From: Xylanimonas ulmi
GTDB lineage: Bacteria; Actinomycetota; Actinomycetes; Actinomycetales; Cellulomonadaceae
Length of the DNA stretch: 64,000 bases
Direction of reading: 5' to 3'
Assembly: GCF_004216535.1 (NCBI RefSeq)
Contig: NZ_SGWX01000001.1
Span: 1,550,001-1,614,000 of the forward strand
The notes beneath the pieces were generated by a model. That model was not told where the DNA came from, made no database searches, and saw only the letters and a program-made list of their open reading frames with translations. Of this stretch, positions 17,261-25,985 are shown in pieces. The translations under genes and the position numbers were made by a program. Position 1 is the first letter of the stretch. Each line of letters starts with the position of its first letter.

Positions 17261-18031
17261 CTACTTGTCGGTTTTTGTGGTGAGTAGTTCGCGGCGCGCT
17301 CGGGTGCGGTAGGAGTCGCCGGTCAGGGTGACGACCTCGGCGTGGTGCACGAGGCGGTCGATCATCGCGGCGGCGACGACCTCGTCGCCGAAGACCTCAC
17401 CCCAGCGCCCGAAGGGCAGGTTCGAGGTGATGATCAGCGAGCCTTGTTCGTAGCGTGCTGCGACGAGCTGGAAGAAGAGGTTCGCGGCGTCATGGTCGAA
17501 CGGGATGTAGCCGACCTCGTCGATGATCAAGACCTTGTAGCGGCGCAGGCGTCGCAGCTCGGCGTCCAGGAGGCCGGCGGCGTGCGCTGTGGCGAGGCGG
17601 TCGAGCCATCCGGTCGCGGTGTTGAACAGGGCGAGGTTCCCGGCGTGGATCGTCTTGATGCCCAGCGCGATCGCTAGGTGGGTCTTGCCGGTCCCGGGCG
17701 GGCCGAGCAGGATCACGTTCTCGGCCTTCGGCACGAACGCGCACGAGGCCAGGTGCGCGAGTTGATCGCGGCGAAGCCCGGGCTGGTGGGTGGTGTTGAA
17801 GTCCTCGAGCGTCTTCAGCGCAGGGAGGTGCGCCTGGCCCATGCGGGTGACGATCCCGGCGGCTTCCCGGTCGGCGAGTTGGCGGTCCAGGACCGCGGCG
17901 AGGTACTCCTCGTGGGACCAGCCCTCGGCGCGGGCCCGATCGCCGAGCTCGGCGAACACCCGCCCGATCGTCGGCGTCTTGAGAGCCCGGGCCTGGTAGG
18001 CGATCCGGGACGTCGTCTGCTCGGCGTTCAT
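17261..18031 (-). CDS. istB: IS21 helper ATPase IstB (copy 1)
   Basis: A 256-residue AAA+ protein that assembles on target DNA and stimulates the IstA transposase. Walker A is LLGPPGTGKTHLAIALG (about residues 107-123), Walker B is KVLIIDEVGYIPF, and the sensor region is YEQGSLIITSNLPFGRWGEVFGD, followed by the arginine-containing MIDRLVHHAEVVTLTGDSYR. Length is normal for the family. Its ATG overlaps the istA stop by 4 bases (ATGA), the standard coupling in IS21. The gene is closely related to the copy at 62431, sharing most motifs exactly but differing throughout, so the two elements are related and not recent duplicates. Confidence 0.95.
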   Translation of the reverse strand: MNAEQTTSRIAYQARALKTPTIGRVFAELGDRARAEGWSHEEYLAAVLDRQLADREAAGIVTRMGQAHLPALKTLEDFNTTHQPGLRRDQLAHLASCAFVPKAENVILLGPPGTGKTHLAIALGIKTIHAGNLALFNTATGWLDRLATAHAAGLLDAELRRLRRYKVLIIDEVGYIPFDHDAANLFFQLVAARYEQGSLIITSNLPFGRWGEVFGDEVVAAAMIDRLVHHAEVVTLTGDSYRTRARRELLTTKTDK

Positions 18032-19323
18032 CCGGCCACCCCCTGCCCGTCCTCGGCGGCCGCGTGGCCGATGGCGGGGTCGACGCCGAACAGGGTGTCG
18101 TAGTCAGACAAGGCGCGCAGCGGCACGATCGTGCCGTCCGCGTGCGTCCTGGCGCCGGCCAGTCGAGCCTGCTCGGCGCGGGCGTCGATGGTCTGCTGGT
18201 ACTGCTTGCGCAGGACCGCCGCGGTGGCCACATGCGCGGGATCGGTGATCGTGGCGTGGTCGGCCCAGCAGCGGGCATGGGAGGCCACCTGCCGGTCCTC
18301 GCACGTGACCCATACCCTCGTCAGGTCCGCGTGCACCTCGACCATCCGCCCGATGACGGACGGGTCGACGGAGTAGTCGTTGGAGTCCAGGCGCACGTAG
18401 TAGTCCCGGCCCAGGCGCACCCGGTGATGCCAGCCCGTCGTCGGGGCCACCGGCGGCAGCGGCAGCATCAGGGGCCGTTCCCGATCGAAGACCTCCGCGG
18501 GCCGGGCGCCGAGCGCCCGCACGACGCGCTGGTTGGCGTCCTGCGCCAGCCACCCGCCGAGCTGGGTGTTGAAGTCGCCCGGTCCCGCGAACCGGCGCCC
18601 CGGCAAGAACGACGACTCCAGGTACCGGTTGTGGCGCTCGACGCCGCCCTTGAACTCCGGGTCCGCGGCCGGAGCGATCACCGCACGGGCGCCCAGCGAA
18701 CCGACGAACGCGCGCATCGACTGCGTCGGCACCCCGCGCGTGGTGGCGATCGCTGACTCCCTGTCCCACCACAACCGGTGCGGGACCGCGTTCATCTGCC
18801 CCAGCAGCTGCCACATCGCCGCGGTCAGGTCCCCGCTGCGCCGCGAGGGCACCATGACCGCGCACATGTACCGCGAGTACGTCGCGACCATCACCAGGAC
18901 CGGCAACATCATCGCCTGCCCATGCCCCACCGCGATCCGCGGCTCGGGGAACCACAGGTCGCACTGCACCGTGTCTCCGGGCTCGTGCACGACCCGGTCG
19001 GCCGGATCGATCCCGCGATACTCCGGACGGATGTCGCGGATCCTGTCCTTGAGGATCGTCAACGAGCGCGTCCACCCGATCCGCTTGGCGATCACCGTCG
19101 CCGGCATCGTCGGGTCCAGCCGCAACTGCTCACGCACCAGCGGCTCGACCTCGTCGACCAGCGAACCCTTCGCCGGCCGCGAGTACCGCGGCGGATCGCT
19201 CGCCGCCAACGCCGCCCGCACCGTGTTCCGCGCGACACCCAGCCTCCGCGCGATCGCCTTGATCGGCACGCCCTCAGACCTGTGCAACCGGCGGATCTCC
19301 GCCCAGTCCTCCATCGAGATCAT
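18028..19323 (-). CDS. istA: IS21 transposase IstA (copy 1)
   Basis: A 431-residue DDE transposase. The N-terminal helix-turn-helix is WAEIRRLHRSEGVPIKAIAR followed by RLGVARNTVRAAL. The rve core has catalytic Asp in GDTVQCDLWFPEP, Asp in RLWWDRESAI, and Glu in DPEFKGGVERHNRYLESSF, then LPGRRFAGPGDFNTQLGGW. The start used is the ATG at 19323, which aligns with the GTG start of the second copy (MISVENWAE); a GGAGGG directly abuts it, so the ATG at 19314 is an alternative. The protein binds the multiple terminal repeats and cooperates with IstB. All catalytic residues are intact. Confidence 0.93.
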   Translation of the reverse strand: MISMEDWAEIRRLHRSEGVPIKAIARRLGVARNTVRAALAASDPPRYSRPAKGSLVDEVEPLVREQLRLDPTMPATVIAKRIGWTRSLTILKDRIRDIRPEYRGIDPADRVVHEPGDTVQCDLWFPEPRIAVGHGQAMMLPVLVMVATYSRYMCAVMVPSRRSGDLTAAMWQLLGQMNAVPHRLWWDRESAIATTRGVPTQSMRAFVGSLGARAVIAPAADPEFKGGVERHNRYLESSFLPGRRFAGPGDFNTQLGGWLAQDANQRVVRALGARPAEVFDRERPLMLPLPPVAPTTGWHHRVRLGRDYYVRLDSNDYSVDPSVIGRMVEVHADLTRVWVTCEDRQVASHARCWADHATITDPAHVATAAVLRKQYQQTIDARAEQARLAGARTHADGTIVPLRALSDYDTLFGVDPAIGHAAAEDGQGVAG

Positions 19324-19394
19324 CCCTCCAGACTCAGCCAAAGGGGTCAAGATTCATCCGTCGCCACAGGGTCAGTTTTCAGGCGTCGTCAACA

Positions 19395-19953
19395 CCTCTT
19401 TGTCGGTTTCAAACCATAAGTTCGTCACGTCGAAAAGTAGTAAGCTCGCAGGTCCTAGCCTCGCGGCACGCGCGCACGCCGCGGAGAGGGAATCGCGGAA
19501 CCCCTCAGCCGAGTACAGGCGAAGTCGGCGCTGCATCGTCCGATACGACGCGTGCGGCACCCCGACCTCGGGCAGCACCCGCTCGATCGCCGCCTGCTTC
19601 GACGTCGGCTCGACGATCCTGGCAAGGACGAGATCACGGAACACGTCATCGCCGGCCGCCTCGTCGAACCCCAGCGCCCGGAACCCGGCGTTGAGGGCGT
19701 CCCACAGGGCCGCCATCTGCGAGGCGACCTCCTCGAGCGGCTCGCCAGCGCGCCGAGGACCGTCAAGACCAAGCTCAAGGACACCCTGGCCTGCGTTGAT
19801 GCGCTCACGAGCCTCGACAAGCAACAACTGGACGTCCTCGTCGGTGCGGCCCGAGCCGACGTACTCGACCTTCCGCTTCCCGCCGACCTTGCCCCACACG
19901 ATCTGGACCTGACGCGTGCCATTCGCACGCTTCAGAACCCGCGCGGACGCCAT
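19395..19953 (-). pseudogene. IS1634-family transposase, N-terminal third (interrupted gene)
   Basis: The transposase begins at the ATG on 19953 (MASARVLKRANGTRQVQIVW). It continues through LWDALNAGFRALGFDEAAGD and the RMLRL-type region SYRTMQRRLRLYSAEGFRDS to LGPASLLLFDVTNLWFETDK, where the first catalytic Asp (FDVTNLWFE) lies. The IS21 inserts within the next codons, at the CCTCT duplication. The remainder of the protein is at 16239-17190 in the same orientation. Confidence 0.88.
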
Positions 19954-20065
19954 CCCGTCAGCCTAGAGCGCCGCCGTGGTGTCCCCCTCGGGCGACCACG
20001 CTACGCATCACCCCAGGTCACGCGCCGTCAGCAGCTCGAAGCCCCGCCGCGTGTCGCAAGTCGGG

Positions 20066-20142
20066 TCCCAGGACTGGACTCGACGAGCCCAACCTGCCGT
20101 GTGCTATCCGCACGCTTCAGAACCCGTGGGACGGCCATCCGA
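20066..20142. repeat. Right copy of the 77-79-bp direct repeat, with second IS1634-like 5' fragment
   Basis: Identical to 16135-16213 over 79 bases. Within it the minus strand encodes the same MAVPRVLKRADSTRQVGLVE start as at 16207. Downstream bases 20145-20205 look like the leader and end of that older element (GCCGTGGTGCCCCC, then GCATCACCCCAGGTCA at about 20189). Thus the IS1634-like element inserted into an older, already truncated relative. Bases 20206-20286 hold nothing recognisable. Confidence 0.7.
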
Positions 20143-20286
20143 CCAGCCTAAGGCGCAGCCGTGGTGCCCCCTTCAGCGGCTCACACCCCGCATCACCCCA
20201 GGTCAGGAAGTCGCGGGTCGCTCAAGCTCGGCAATGTGGCCCGAGTCGGGTCGTACTTGATGCCCACTATCCCGGACCTCCGAGGG

Positions 20287-23200
20287 TCACGTCCTGACGA
20301 GGTTCATGAGGTCGTCGTAGCTCGTGACCACGTTGTACTCGACGTTGTCAGCGTTCTTGGGGTTGAGCGCCGCGAAGAACTTGCGGGCGCAGTCGATCTT
20401 GACCTCTTCAACGCCTCGGAGCTGAAGCGTTGAGAGCGAGCCCTTGGTCTCGGCGACGAAGTAGACGTGCTTGACCTTGCCGTCATGGAACGCGATGGCC
20501 CAATCGGGGTTGTAGTCGCCGACCGGGGTCGGGATGAAGAAGCCCCGCGGGAGCTTCGCGTAGACCTTGACCTCGCTGCTGACATCGAGCGACTCGACGA
20601 ACGAGCGTTCGCCGCCCGAGTCGGTGACCACGTAGTCGTAGATGTGCTTGTCGAGCTTCTTGGCCTTGGCGAAGTCTTCCTTCGTCTGGTTGGCCGTGAA
20701 GATGCTCGAGTCGAAGCGGTCGTCCAGTGCGTCGTAGGTCAGGTGCTCGACGATCACCGTGGCCTTCTGCTCGTTGACTATCCGCGCTGTCTCGGTGATG
20801 AATCGCTCGGGGTTGAGGCGGAACTTTGCGAACGTCGCCGGCTGCACGGCGCTTAGGATCGCGGCGCAGGTGCGGCGCGTGAGCTGCGTCTTCTCTGCGA
20901 TCTCGCCAAGTAGGTCGTAAGCCACTGTCGAGCCGGCCGTAACGGCTTCGCTGACCGTCTCGGTGCTCTTTGTCTCGAAGCTCTCGCCGTCAGTGAGTTC
21001 GTCGGCCTCGATCCGTTCGAGCTGCCGGCCGGCCGTGACGACGTACTGCATCGCTGCGACCTTGAGCTCCTTGTCAAGTGCCTTGATGCACTTGCCGATC
21101 AGCTCGTCCGAGTCGAACTCGACTTGGTAGACCGCCTTGTGGTTGATCTGACCCCACAGGTCCTGGAACGCCTTGAAGTTGGCGTCGTTAAGCGGGATCT
21201 TCTTCGGCTTTCGGCCGTCGGTGATCGGGACGTCGAGGTACAGCATGTCGACCAAGGGCCAGAGCCCATCAATCACCGGCGCCAAGAGCGGGTTCGTCGG
21301 CGTTACGAATGCCTCAGCCGTTTTGGCGTCTTGGTAGGTCTGCGTCACAGCCCCCGAGTCGTCGATGTAGTCGGCCTTGACGAGGTAGTTATAGAACGCG
21401 GTCGCAAGCTGCTCCGCGACGACGGTTTCAACACCGTCGGCATTGGTAAAGGTCTTGCCTGTAAAGAACTTGACCGACGCCTTCTTCGGGCGGGAGGCCA
21501 GGGTTGCCGCGATCTCCTTCTGGAGGCCGTCAACAAATGACGTGTAGGACTCGTCCGTGACGACGGTGAGCTCGTTGATCTCGTGGACCGTCGACGGGTG
21601 GTCCTGACGTTCACCGGTGCGATCGACGGAGAGACGCAAGCCGCGGCCGATCTCCTGGCGCCGCGAGACGGTGTTGTCTGAGCGCTTGAGCATGCCCATC
21701 ACGAACACGTTGGGGCTGTCCCAGCCCTCGCGCAGCGCGGAGTGCGAGAACAGGAACCGCACCGGCTCCTCGGGCGAGAGCAAGCGCTCCTTGTCCTTAA
21801 GGATCAGGTCGTAGGCGTCGGTGTCCTTCGACTCGCCCTTCTCGTCGCCCGTCTTGTTGATCGCACCGTCGACCTCGCGCCCTGACCGCTTGTCGATTGA
21901 GAAGTAGCCAGCGTGGATGTCACCTACAGCGTCGCGGCGGAGGTACTCCTGGTAGCCGGGCTCCAGGTCCATCTCTGAGAGTGCCGCTTCGCGGGCGAGC
22001 GCGTACTCCTCTTCGAAGATGCGGGCATACTCGCCCTTGGTGTCCTCGCGGTCGTAGTCGCGGTACTTGGCGACCTCGTCGATGAAGAACAGCGACAGCA
22101 CCTTTATGCCTCGCGCAAACAGTTCGCGCTCCTTGGACACGTGTGCGCCGATGACTTCGCGGATCTGGATGCGCCGCTTCGTCTCCTCTGAGACGTCCTG
22201 CGTGATCTGGCCCGCGAGGATCAGGTCGCCGTTCGAGAGTTCGACAACGTCGCGGGTGGCGTCGATGTCGATAACCACGAGGTCCTTGTACGCCTCGATG
22301 CCGTTCGACAGGGCGTGCAGGTTGGTGCCCTTGTCCACGCGCTTCGGTTGCCGCTTTATCCCACTTGCAGTCTCGACCTCAAGCTCTATCCGGGCGCGCG
22401 GGAGTGAGCCTTTCGCCACCTCGATGGAGTCGACGTACAGGTACGCCGTCGAGCCCGCGAGGCCCTTCACTGTGATGCCGCGCACCGCGATCCGCTTGAC
22501 GAGCTTCTCGTTGAAGGCGTCGAGGGCGTCGAGGCGGTGCACCTTGTTGTGTTCCACCCGGTGCGTCGCCGAGTATCGCAGGACCATCAAGGGGTTGAAC
22601 CGCGACAGCGACTCCTGTGACCTCGCCGCGCTGATGCGCTGTGGCTCGTCGATGATCAGGATGGGTCTGTTGGCCGCGATGACATCGATCGGCTTGCGCG
22701 AACCGAAGTCGTCGAGGCCAACCAACTCCTCGACGCCGCGAGCGTTCACCTTGCGCGTGCCGTAGATGCGACGGTTGTCCGCTCCAGTCGAGTTGAACGC
22801 CTGGATGTTGATGATCATCACCTGCACGCCCGCGTTGGACGAGAACGCCTCGAGCTCGTGGAGCTGCGACGAGTTATAGACGAACGAACGCGGCTTCGTG
22901 CCGTAGGTCTGCTGGAAGTGCTCGGCGGTGATGTCGAACGACTTCTTGACACCCTCACGGATAGCGACCGACGGCACGACGACGATGAACTTCGACCAGC
23001 CGTAGCGCCGGTTCAGCTCCATGATCGTCTTGATGTAGACGTAGGTCTTTCCCGTACCCGTCTCCATCTCGACGTCGAGGTTCGGCACACCCGCGGGCGC
23101 CGCGGGTGACGTGGCGAGGGACGTCGACAGCGGCAGACCCCGTGCCCGCTGAACGGACCGGATCTGCTCCAGGACTTGCTCCGGAGAAAGCGCGATCTCC

Positions 23201-23454
23201 CGATTTCGGAGTCCGGAGTCAACGCGCTCAGGCTCAGCGAGCTTGCTCTGGACACCACCCAGCACAAGTTCGCCCTGCCCGCCGGAAGCGATCGGTACGT
23301 ACGAGGAGCCATCGGTCGTCGCACGAGGTGCCCCGCGTCGGCCAGGATCGATGGTGTACTTCTCGCCGGAGGCCTTTGGCTGGCCAGCGAAGACGTCGAC
23401 AACTGCGTCGACGGCATCGGTCTGGTACTGCTGGACCTTGAACTGGAGCCGCAT
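20287..23454 (-). CDS. Type III restriction Res-like DEAD/DEAH helicase-nuclease
   Basis: A 1055-residue SF2 helicase fused to a nuclease, the translocating and cutting subunit of type III restriction systems. Walker A is METGTGKTYVYIKTI (about residue 127-141), the DExx box is LIIDEPQRIS, and the RecA2 motifs are RFLFSHSALREGWDSPNVFV, continuing to RRQEIGRGLRL. Near the C-terminus PDWAIAFHDGK followed by FVAETKGSL gives a PD-(D/E)xK nuclease signature. It starts at the ATG on 23454, which overlaps the last base of the mod stop (TGATG); GTG 23457 is also possible. It is the last gene of the four-gene operon; its partner Mod supplies DNA specificity. No frameshift seen. Confidence 0.88.
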   Translation of the reverse strand: MRLQFKVQQYQTDAVDAVVDVFAGQPKASGEKYTIDPGRRGAPRATTDGSSYVPIASGGQGELVLGGVQSKLAEPERVDSGLRNREIALSPEQVLEQIRSVQRARGLPLSTSLATSPAAPAGVPNLDVEMETGTGKTYVYIKTIMELNRRYGWSKFIVVVPSVAIREGVKKSFDITAEHFQQTYGTKPRSFVYNSSQLHELEAFSSNAGVQVMIINIQAFNSTGADNRRIYGTRKVNARGVEELVGLDDFGSRKPIDVIAANRPILIIDEPQRISAARSQESLSRFNPLMVLRYSATHRVEHNKVHRLDALDAFNEKLVKRIAVRGITVKGLAGSTAYLYVDSIEVAKGSLPRARIELEVETASGIKRQPKRVDKGTNLHALSNGIEAYKDLVVIDIDATRDVVELSNGDLILAGQITQDVSEETKRRIQIREVIGAHVSKERELFARGIKVLSLFFIDEVAKYRDYDREDTKGEYARIFEEEYALAREAALSEMDLEPGYQEYLRRDAVGDIHAGYFSIDKRSGREVDGAINKTGDEKGESKDTDAYDLILKDKERLLSPEEPVRFLFSHSALREGWDSPNVFVMGMLKRSDNTVSRRQEIGRGLRLSVDRTGERQDHPSTVHEINELTVVTDESYTSFVDGLQKEIAATLASRPKKASVKFFTGKTFTNADGVETVVAEQLATAFYNYLVKADYIDDSGAVTQTYQDAKTAEAFVTPTNPLLAPVIDGLWPLVDMLYLDVPITDGRKPKKIPLNDANFKAFQDLWGQINHKAVYQVEFDSDELIGKCIKALDKELKVAAMQYVVTAGRQLERIEADELTDGESFETKSTETVSEAVTAGSTVAYDLLGEIAEKTQLTRRTCAAILSAVQPATFAKFRLNPERFITETARIVNEQKATVIVEHLTYDALDDRFDSSIFTANQTKEDFAKAKKLDKHIYDYVVTDSGGERSFVESLDVSSEVKVYAKLPRGFFIPTPVGDYNPDWAIAFHDGKVKHVYFVAETKGSLSTLQLRGVEEVKIDCARKFFAALNPKNADNVEYNVVTSYDDLMNLVRT

Positions 23455-25319
23455 CACAGGGCCTTGAGTTCGGTCGCCGGGGACAGCTCGCGGAAGACCT
23501 GCTCAGCGTTGATCCGGTCCGCGTCTGACGCGAACGCGGAGTCGCGGAACACTGCGCGCAGCGGCGTACGTTCGGCTATGGCGCGGACCAGGTTGCCGTC
23601 GACGATCGTGTCGAAGCACGCGATGAGGGCACCCTCGTCGACAACGTGCACGGTGTGGTCGCCCCACCGTTCCTCGGACAGTTTCACGTCCAGCGGCAGG
23701 CCCCAATCGAGGAGCACCTGGAACAAGAGATCGTCACCTGTGCGATCGGCCTTGGTAGAGGAGGTCAAGCCGGCAAGTGCGCCCTGCTCGTACTTGTCCG
23801 GGGTCATCGCGACGTCCGCCATGCTCGTGGTGTCGACGCGCAGCAGGCGGTAGCCAACGTCAGGCGGGTTGATCTGGCCCGAGAGCTCCGCCCCGACGTT
23901 TTCAATGCGCTTGAGGCTCATCCCAAGGATGGAATCGAAGTCGGGCTCCGGCGCAGAGAGTGGCTCGTGGACCTGAACTGCGATGAACCGCCGGTTCCCG
24001 CCATCGAGCGCGTTTTGGGCCAGCACGGCGTGGGCGGTGGTTCCGCTGCCGCTGAAGAAGTCCAGCACGATGTGCTCATCGGTCGGGTTGGTGGCCAGTG
24101 TGAGGATCCGCTGGATCAGCTCGACGGGCTTTACGGAGTTCAGGACGTTCTCGGTGTGCCTGAACGGTACGTACTTCAGGAGCGTCTTCTTGGCGTCCTG
24201 CGTGTGCCCGACCTCGCTGTACGGCCAGAGTGTCTGCGGAGTCCTCCCGGCCGAAACTTCCGAAATGAACCGCTTTACCGCGGGAGCGTTGTCGCCATCC
24301 GCGCCCCACCAGATGCGGTTGTCGGCGTCCAACTCACGGAACCGGCTCTTCGAGATCCGCCAGTAAGTACCACGCGGCGGGCCGTCGATCACGCGTCCGC
24401 TTGGTGTGGTGATCGAATACAGACCCGCACTGTACGGGTTCCGTGCGGTCATGTTCTCCGCCTTCCACGGCCCCCGCGGATCACCGTCCGGGTTCTTGTA
24501 TCGAGCCTCCTGCTCCGCCGTACGAGGAAGCGGGTTTGGTGTCCATGCTGGCTTATTTCGGGCGTAGATGAGAATGTAGTCGTGGTCTTCGGAGAACCAC
24601 TGCGCCGAGTTTTTCGGCGCGTACACCTTCTGCCAGATAATCTGAGCGACGAAGTTCCGTGCGCCAAATACCTCGGTCGCGAGCTTGCGGAGGTTGTCCA
24701 CCTCGTTGTCGTCGATCGAGATGAAGAGCACGCCGTCGTCGGTCAGGAGGTTCTTGGCGAGCCTGAGACGTGGGTACATCATGCTCAGCCAGTCCGAGTG
24801 GTAACGACCATCGGTCTCTGCGAGGGCGACGAGTCTTGAGCCCTCGGAGTCTGCCTGGCCCGACCGCTTCAGGTACTCGTCGCGCGTCGACGAGAAGTCG
24901 TCGTCGTAGATGAAGTCCCGGCCCGTGTTGTAAGGTGGGTCGATGTAGATGAGCTTGACCTTGCCGAGGTAGCTCTCCTGGAGGAGCTTGAGCGCTTCGA
25001 GGTTGTCGCCTTCGATGAAAAGGTTCTTCGTGCTCTCGAACTCGACGGAAGCATCCATGTCAGGGCGGAGTGTCTTTGCGATCGGAGCACTGGCGGCATA
25101 CTCCGCCTCGCGCTTACCTGGCCAGTCGAGCTGATAGCGCTCTACCGGGCCCTCGACCACGTGGTTGCTGAGCTCCTGGCGAAGCGCGTCGAAGTCGATC
25201 GCACGGGTGGGGTTGCCGACGGCGTCGAGAGTCTCGGTCACGACGGACGGAAAGAGTTCTGCGACCTTGTCGATGTTGGCCCGGGTCAGGTCAGGCGAGG
25301 TCATGCGGAGCTTCTCCAT
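23454..25319 (-). CDS. Type III Mod-like DNA methyltransferase
   Basis: A 621-residue beta-class amino-methyltransferase, the modification and recognition subunit of a type III system. The catalytic motif IYIDPPYNTGRDFIYDDDF (about residue 121) precedes the SAM-binding motif VLDFFSGSGTTAHAV (about residue 412), the beta-class order. The region between carries the target-recognition domain (YAPKNSAQWFSEDHDYILIYARN is the usual family core). The N-terminal LFIEGDNLEALKLLQESYLGKVKLI is typical of Mod proteins. It starts 6 bases after the DUF4391 stop and overlaps the Res gene, so modification and restriction subunits are made from one message. An earlier methionine (MEKLRMTS) was used as start. 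Confidence 0.9.
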   Translation of the reverse strand: MEKLRMTSPDLTRANIDKVAELFPSVVTETLDAVGNPTRAIDFDALRQELSNHVVEGPVERYQLDWPGKREAEYAASAPIAKTLRPDMDASVEFESTKNLFIEGDNLEALKLLQESYLGKVKLIYIDPPYNTGRDFIYDDDFSSTRDEYLKRSGQADSEGSRLVALAETDGRYHSDWLSMMYPRLRLAKNLLTDDGVLFISIDDNEVDNLRKLATEVFGARNFVAQIIWQKVYAPKNSAQWFSEDHDYILIYARNKPAWTPNPLPRTAEQEARYKNPDGDPRGPWKAENMTARNPYSAGLYSITTPSGRVIDGPPRGTYWRISKSRFRELDADNRIWWGADGDNAPAVKRFISEVSAGRTPQTLWPYSEVGHTQDAKKTLLKYVPFRHTENVLNSVKPVELIQRILTLATNPTDEHIVLDFFSGSGTTAHAVLAQNALDGGNRRFIAVQVHEPLSAPEPDFDSILGMSLKRIENVGAELSGQINPPDVGYRLLRVDTTSMADVAMTPDKYEQGALAGLTSSTKADRTGDDLLFQVLLDWGLPLDVKLSEERWGDHTVHVVDEGALIACFDTIVDGNLVRAIAERTPLRAVFRDSAFASDADRINAEQVFRELSPATELKAL

Positions 25320-25325
25320 CGATCC

Positions 25326-25985
25326 CTACTTCGTCGTGTTGAGTTCGTGCTGCTTGGCCAAGAGGGCGCGCCGGAGTTCGACCCTGCGGTTGAACTGCCG
25401 TTCGGTGCGGATCTTGCGTTCGAGCGCAGCGACCTCACGCTCGAGTCGGCGCACGTCGCTCAACCTATCGGCGACCTCTGACAGCGACTCGCCGGGACGC
25501 GCCGTGACCGGCATGAGCGGCTCGAGGAGCGCCGCGTACAGGGCGGCGAGCGTGATCGCCGTAGGCAACGGTGCGCGGCGGGAGTCAGCCGGCATCCATG
25601 CCGACGAGTAGTAGGAGGCGACCTTCGGGGCGCCCGAGCCAATGATCTTGTGGGCCGCAACCATGCGCGTCTCGTCGGTTCGGTTGATCTCAAAGATGAT
25701 CGGTTGCGGGATCGCTGCGTCGATCGCTGTCAGGACGGAGTCGGTGACGTCGTCGGCGCGTGCGTCGAGGACTAGAACCTGGACCTCGGGCATGCCCGGA
25801 TCGGCGGGCAGACGGAGCGTCGACTCGGCGAGCTTGTACGCCCAGGTGATCCGCTCGACGTCATCGACGAAACGCTGCTTCACCGCGGCGTGGACGGCCC
25901 CGTGGTTGTAGATCGCGTTCTTGGGGACGACACGGCCGAACGCTGCGGCGGTCGGCCACCGGAAGAGGATGCGGGCGTCAGGCAT
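25326..25985 (-). CDS. DUF4391 protein of the helicase/Mod/Res operon
   Basis: A 219-residue protein matching the DUF4391 pattern: N-terminal LFRWPTAAAFGRVVPKNAIY, a central ITWAYKLAESTLRLP with PEVQVLVLDAR, then PIIFEINRTDETRMVAAHK. The C-terminal 50 residues form a charged coiled coil (REVAALERKIRTERQFNRRV). The function is unknown, but such proteins recur between SNF2-type helicases and Mod/Res genes, so an adaptor or regulator role in the complex is inferred. The start at ATG 25985 overlaps the helicase gene by 8 bases. The longer upstream frame lies inside the helicase gene and is rejected. Confidence 0.75.
   Translation of the reverse strand: MPDARILFRWPTAAAFGRVVPKNAIYNHGAVHAAVKQRFVDDVERITWAYKLAESTLRLPADPGMPEVQVLVLDARADDVTDSVLTAIDAAIPQPIIFEINRTDETRMVAAHKIIGSGAPKVASYYSSAWMPADSRRAPLPTAITLAALYAALLEPLMPVTARPGESLSEVADRLSDVRRLEREVAALERKIRTERQFNRRVELRRALLAKQHELNTTK

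Larger units (their letters stand above)
17191..19394 (-). mobile_element. Complete IS21-family element (copy 1), 5-bp target duplication CCTCT
   Basis: The ends are TGTCAACGACGGCCCAAGAC (plus strand, 17191) and TGTTGACGACGCCTGAAAAC (minus strand, from 19394). Internal repeats of the ACTGACCCC type occur near both ends, as expected for IstA binding. CCTCT is found at 17186-17190 and 19395-19399. The element carries istA and istB and no passenger gene. Confidence 0.9.
16212..20065 (-). mobile_element. IS1634/IS1549-like element, interrupted by an IS21
   Basis: The ends carry short inverted repeats: CCTGACTTG on the plus strand at 16212 and CCCGACTTG on the minus strand from 20065. The transposase is split into 19395-19953 (N-terminal) and 16239-17190 (C-terminal) by IS21 DNA at 17191-19394. 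Identical 77-79-bp sequence flanks both sides. Members of the IS1549 subgroup are known for unusually long target duplications. Confidence 0.75.
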
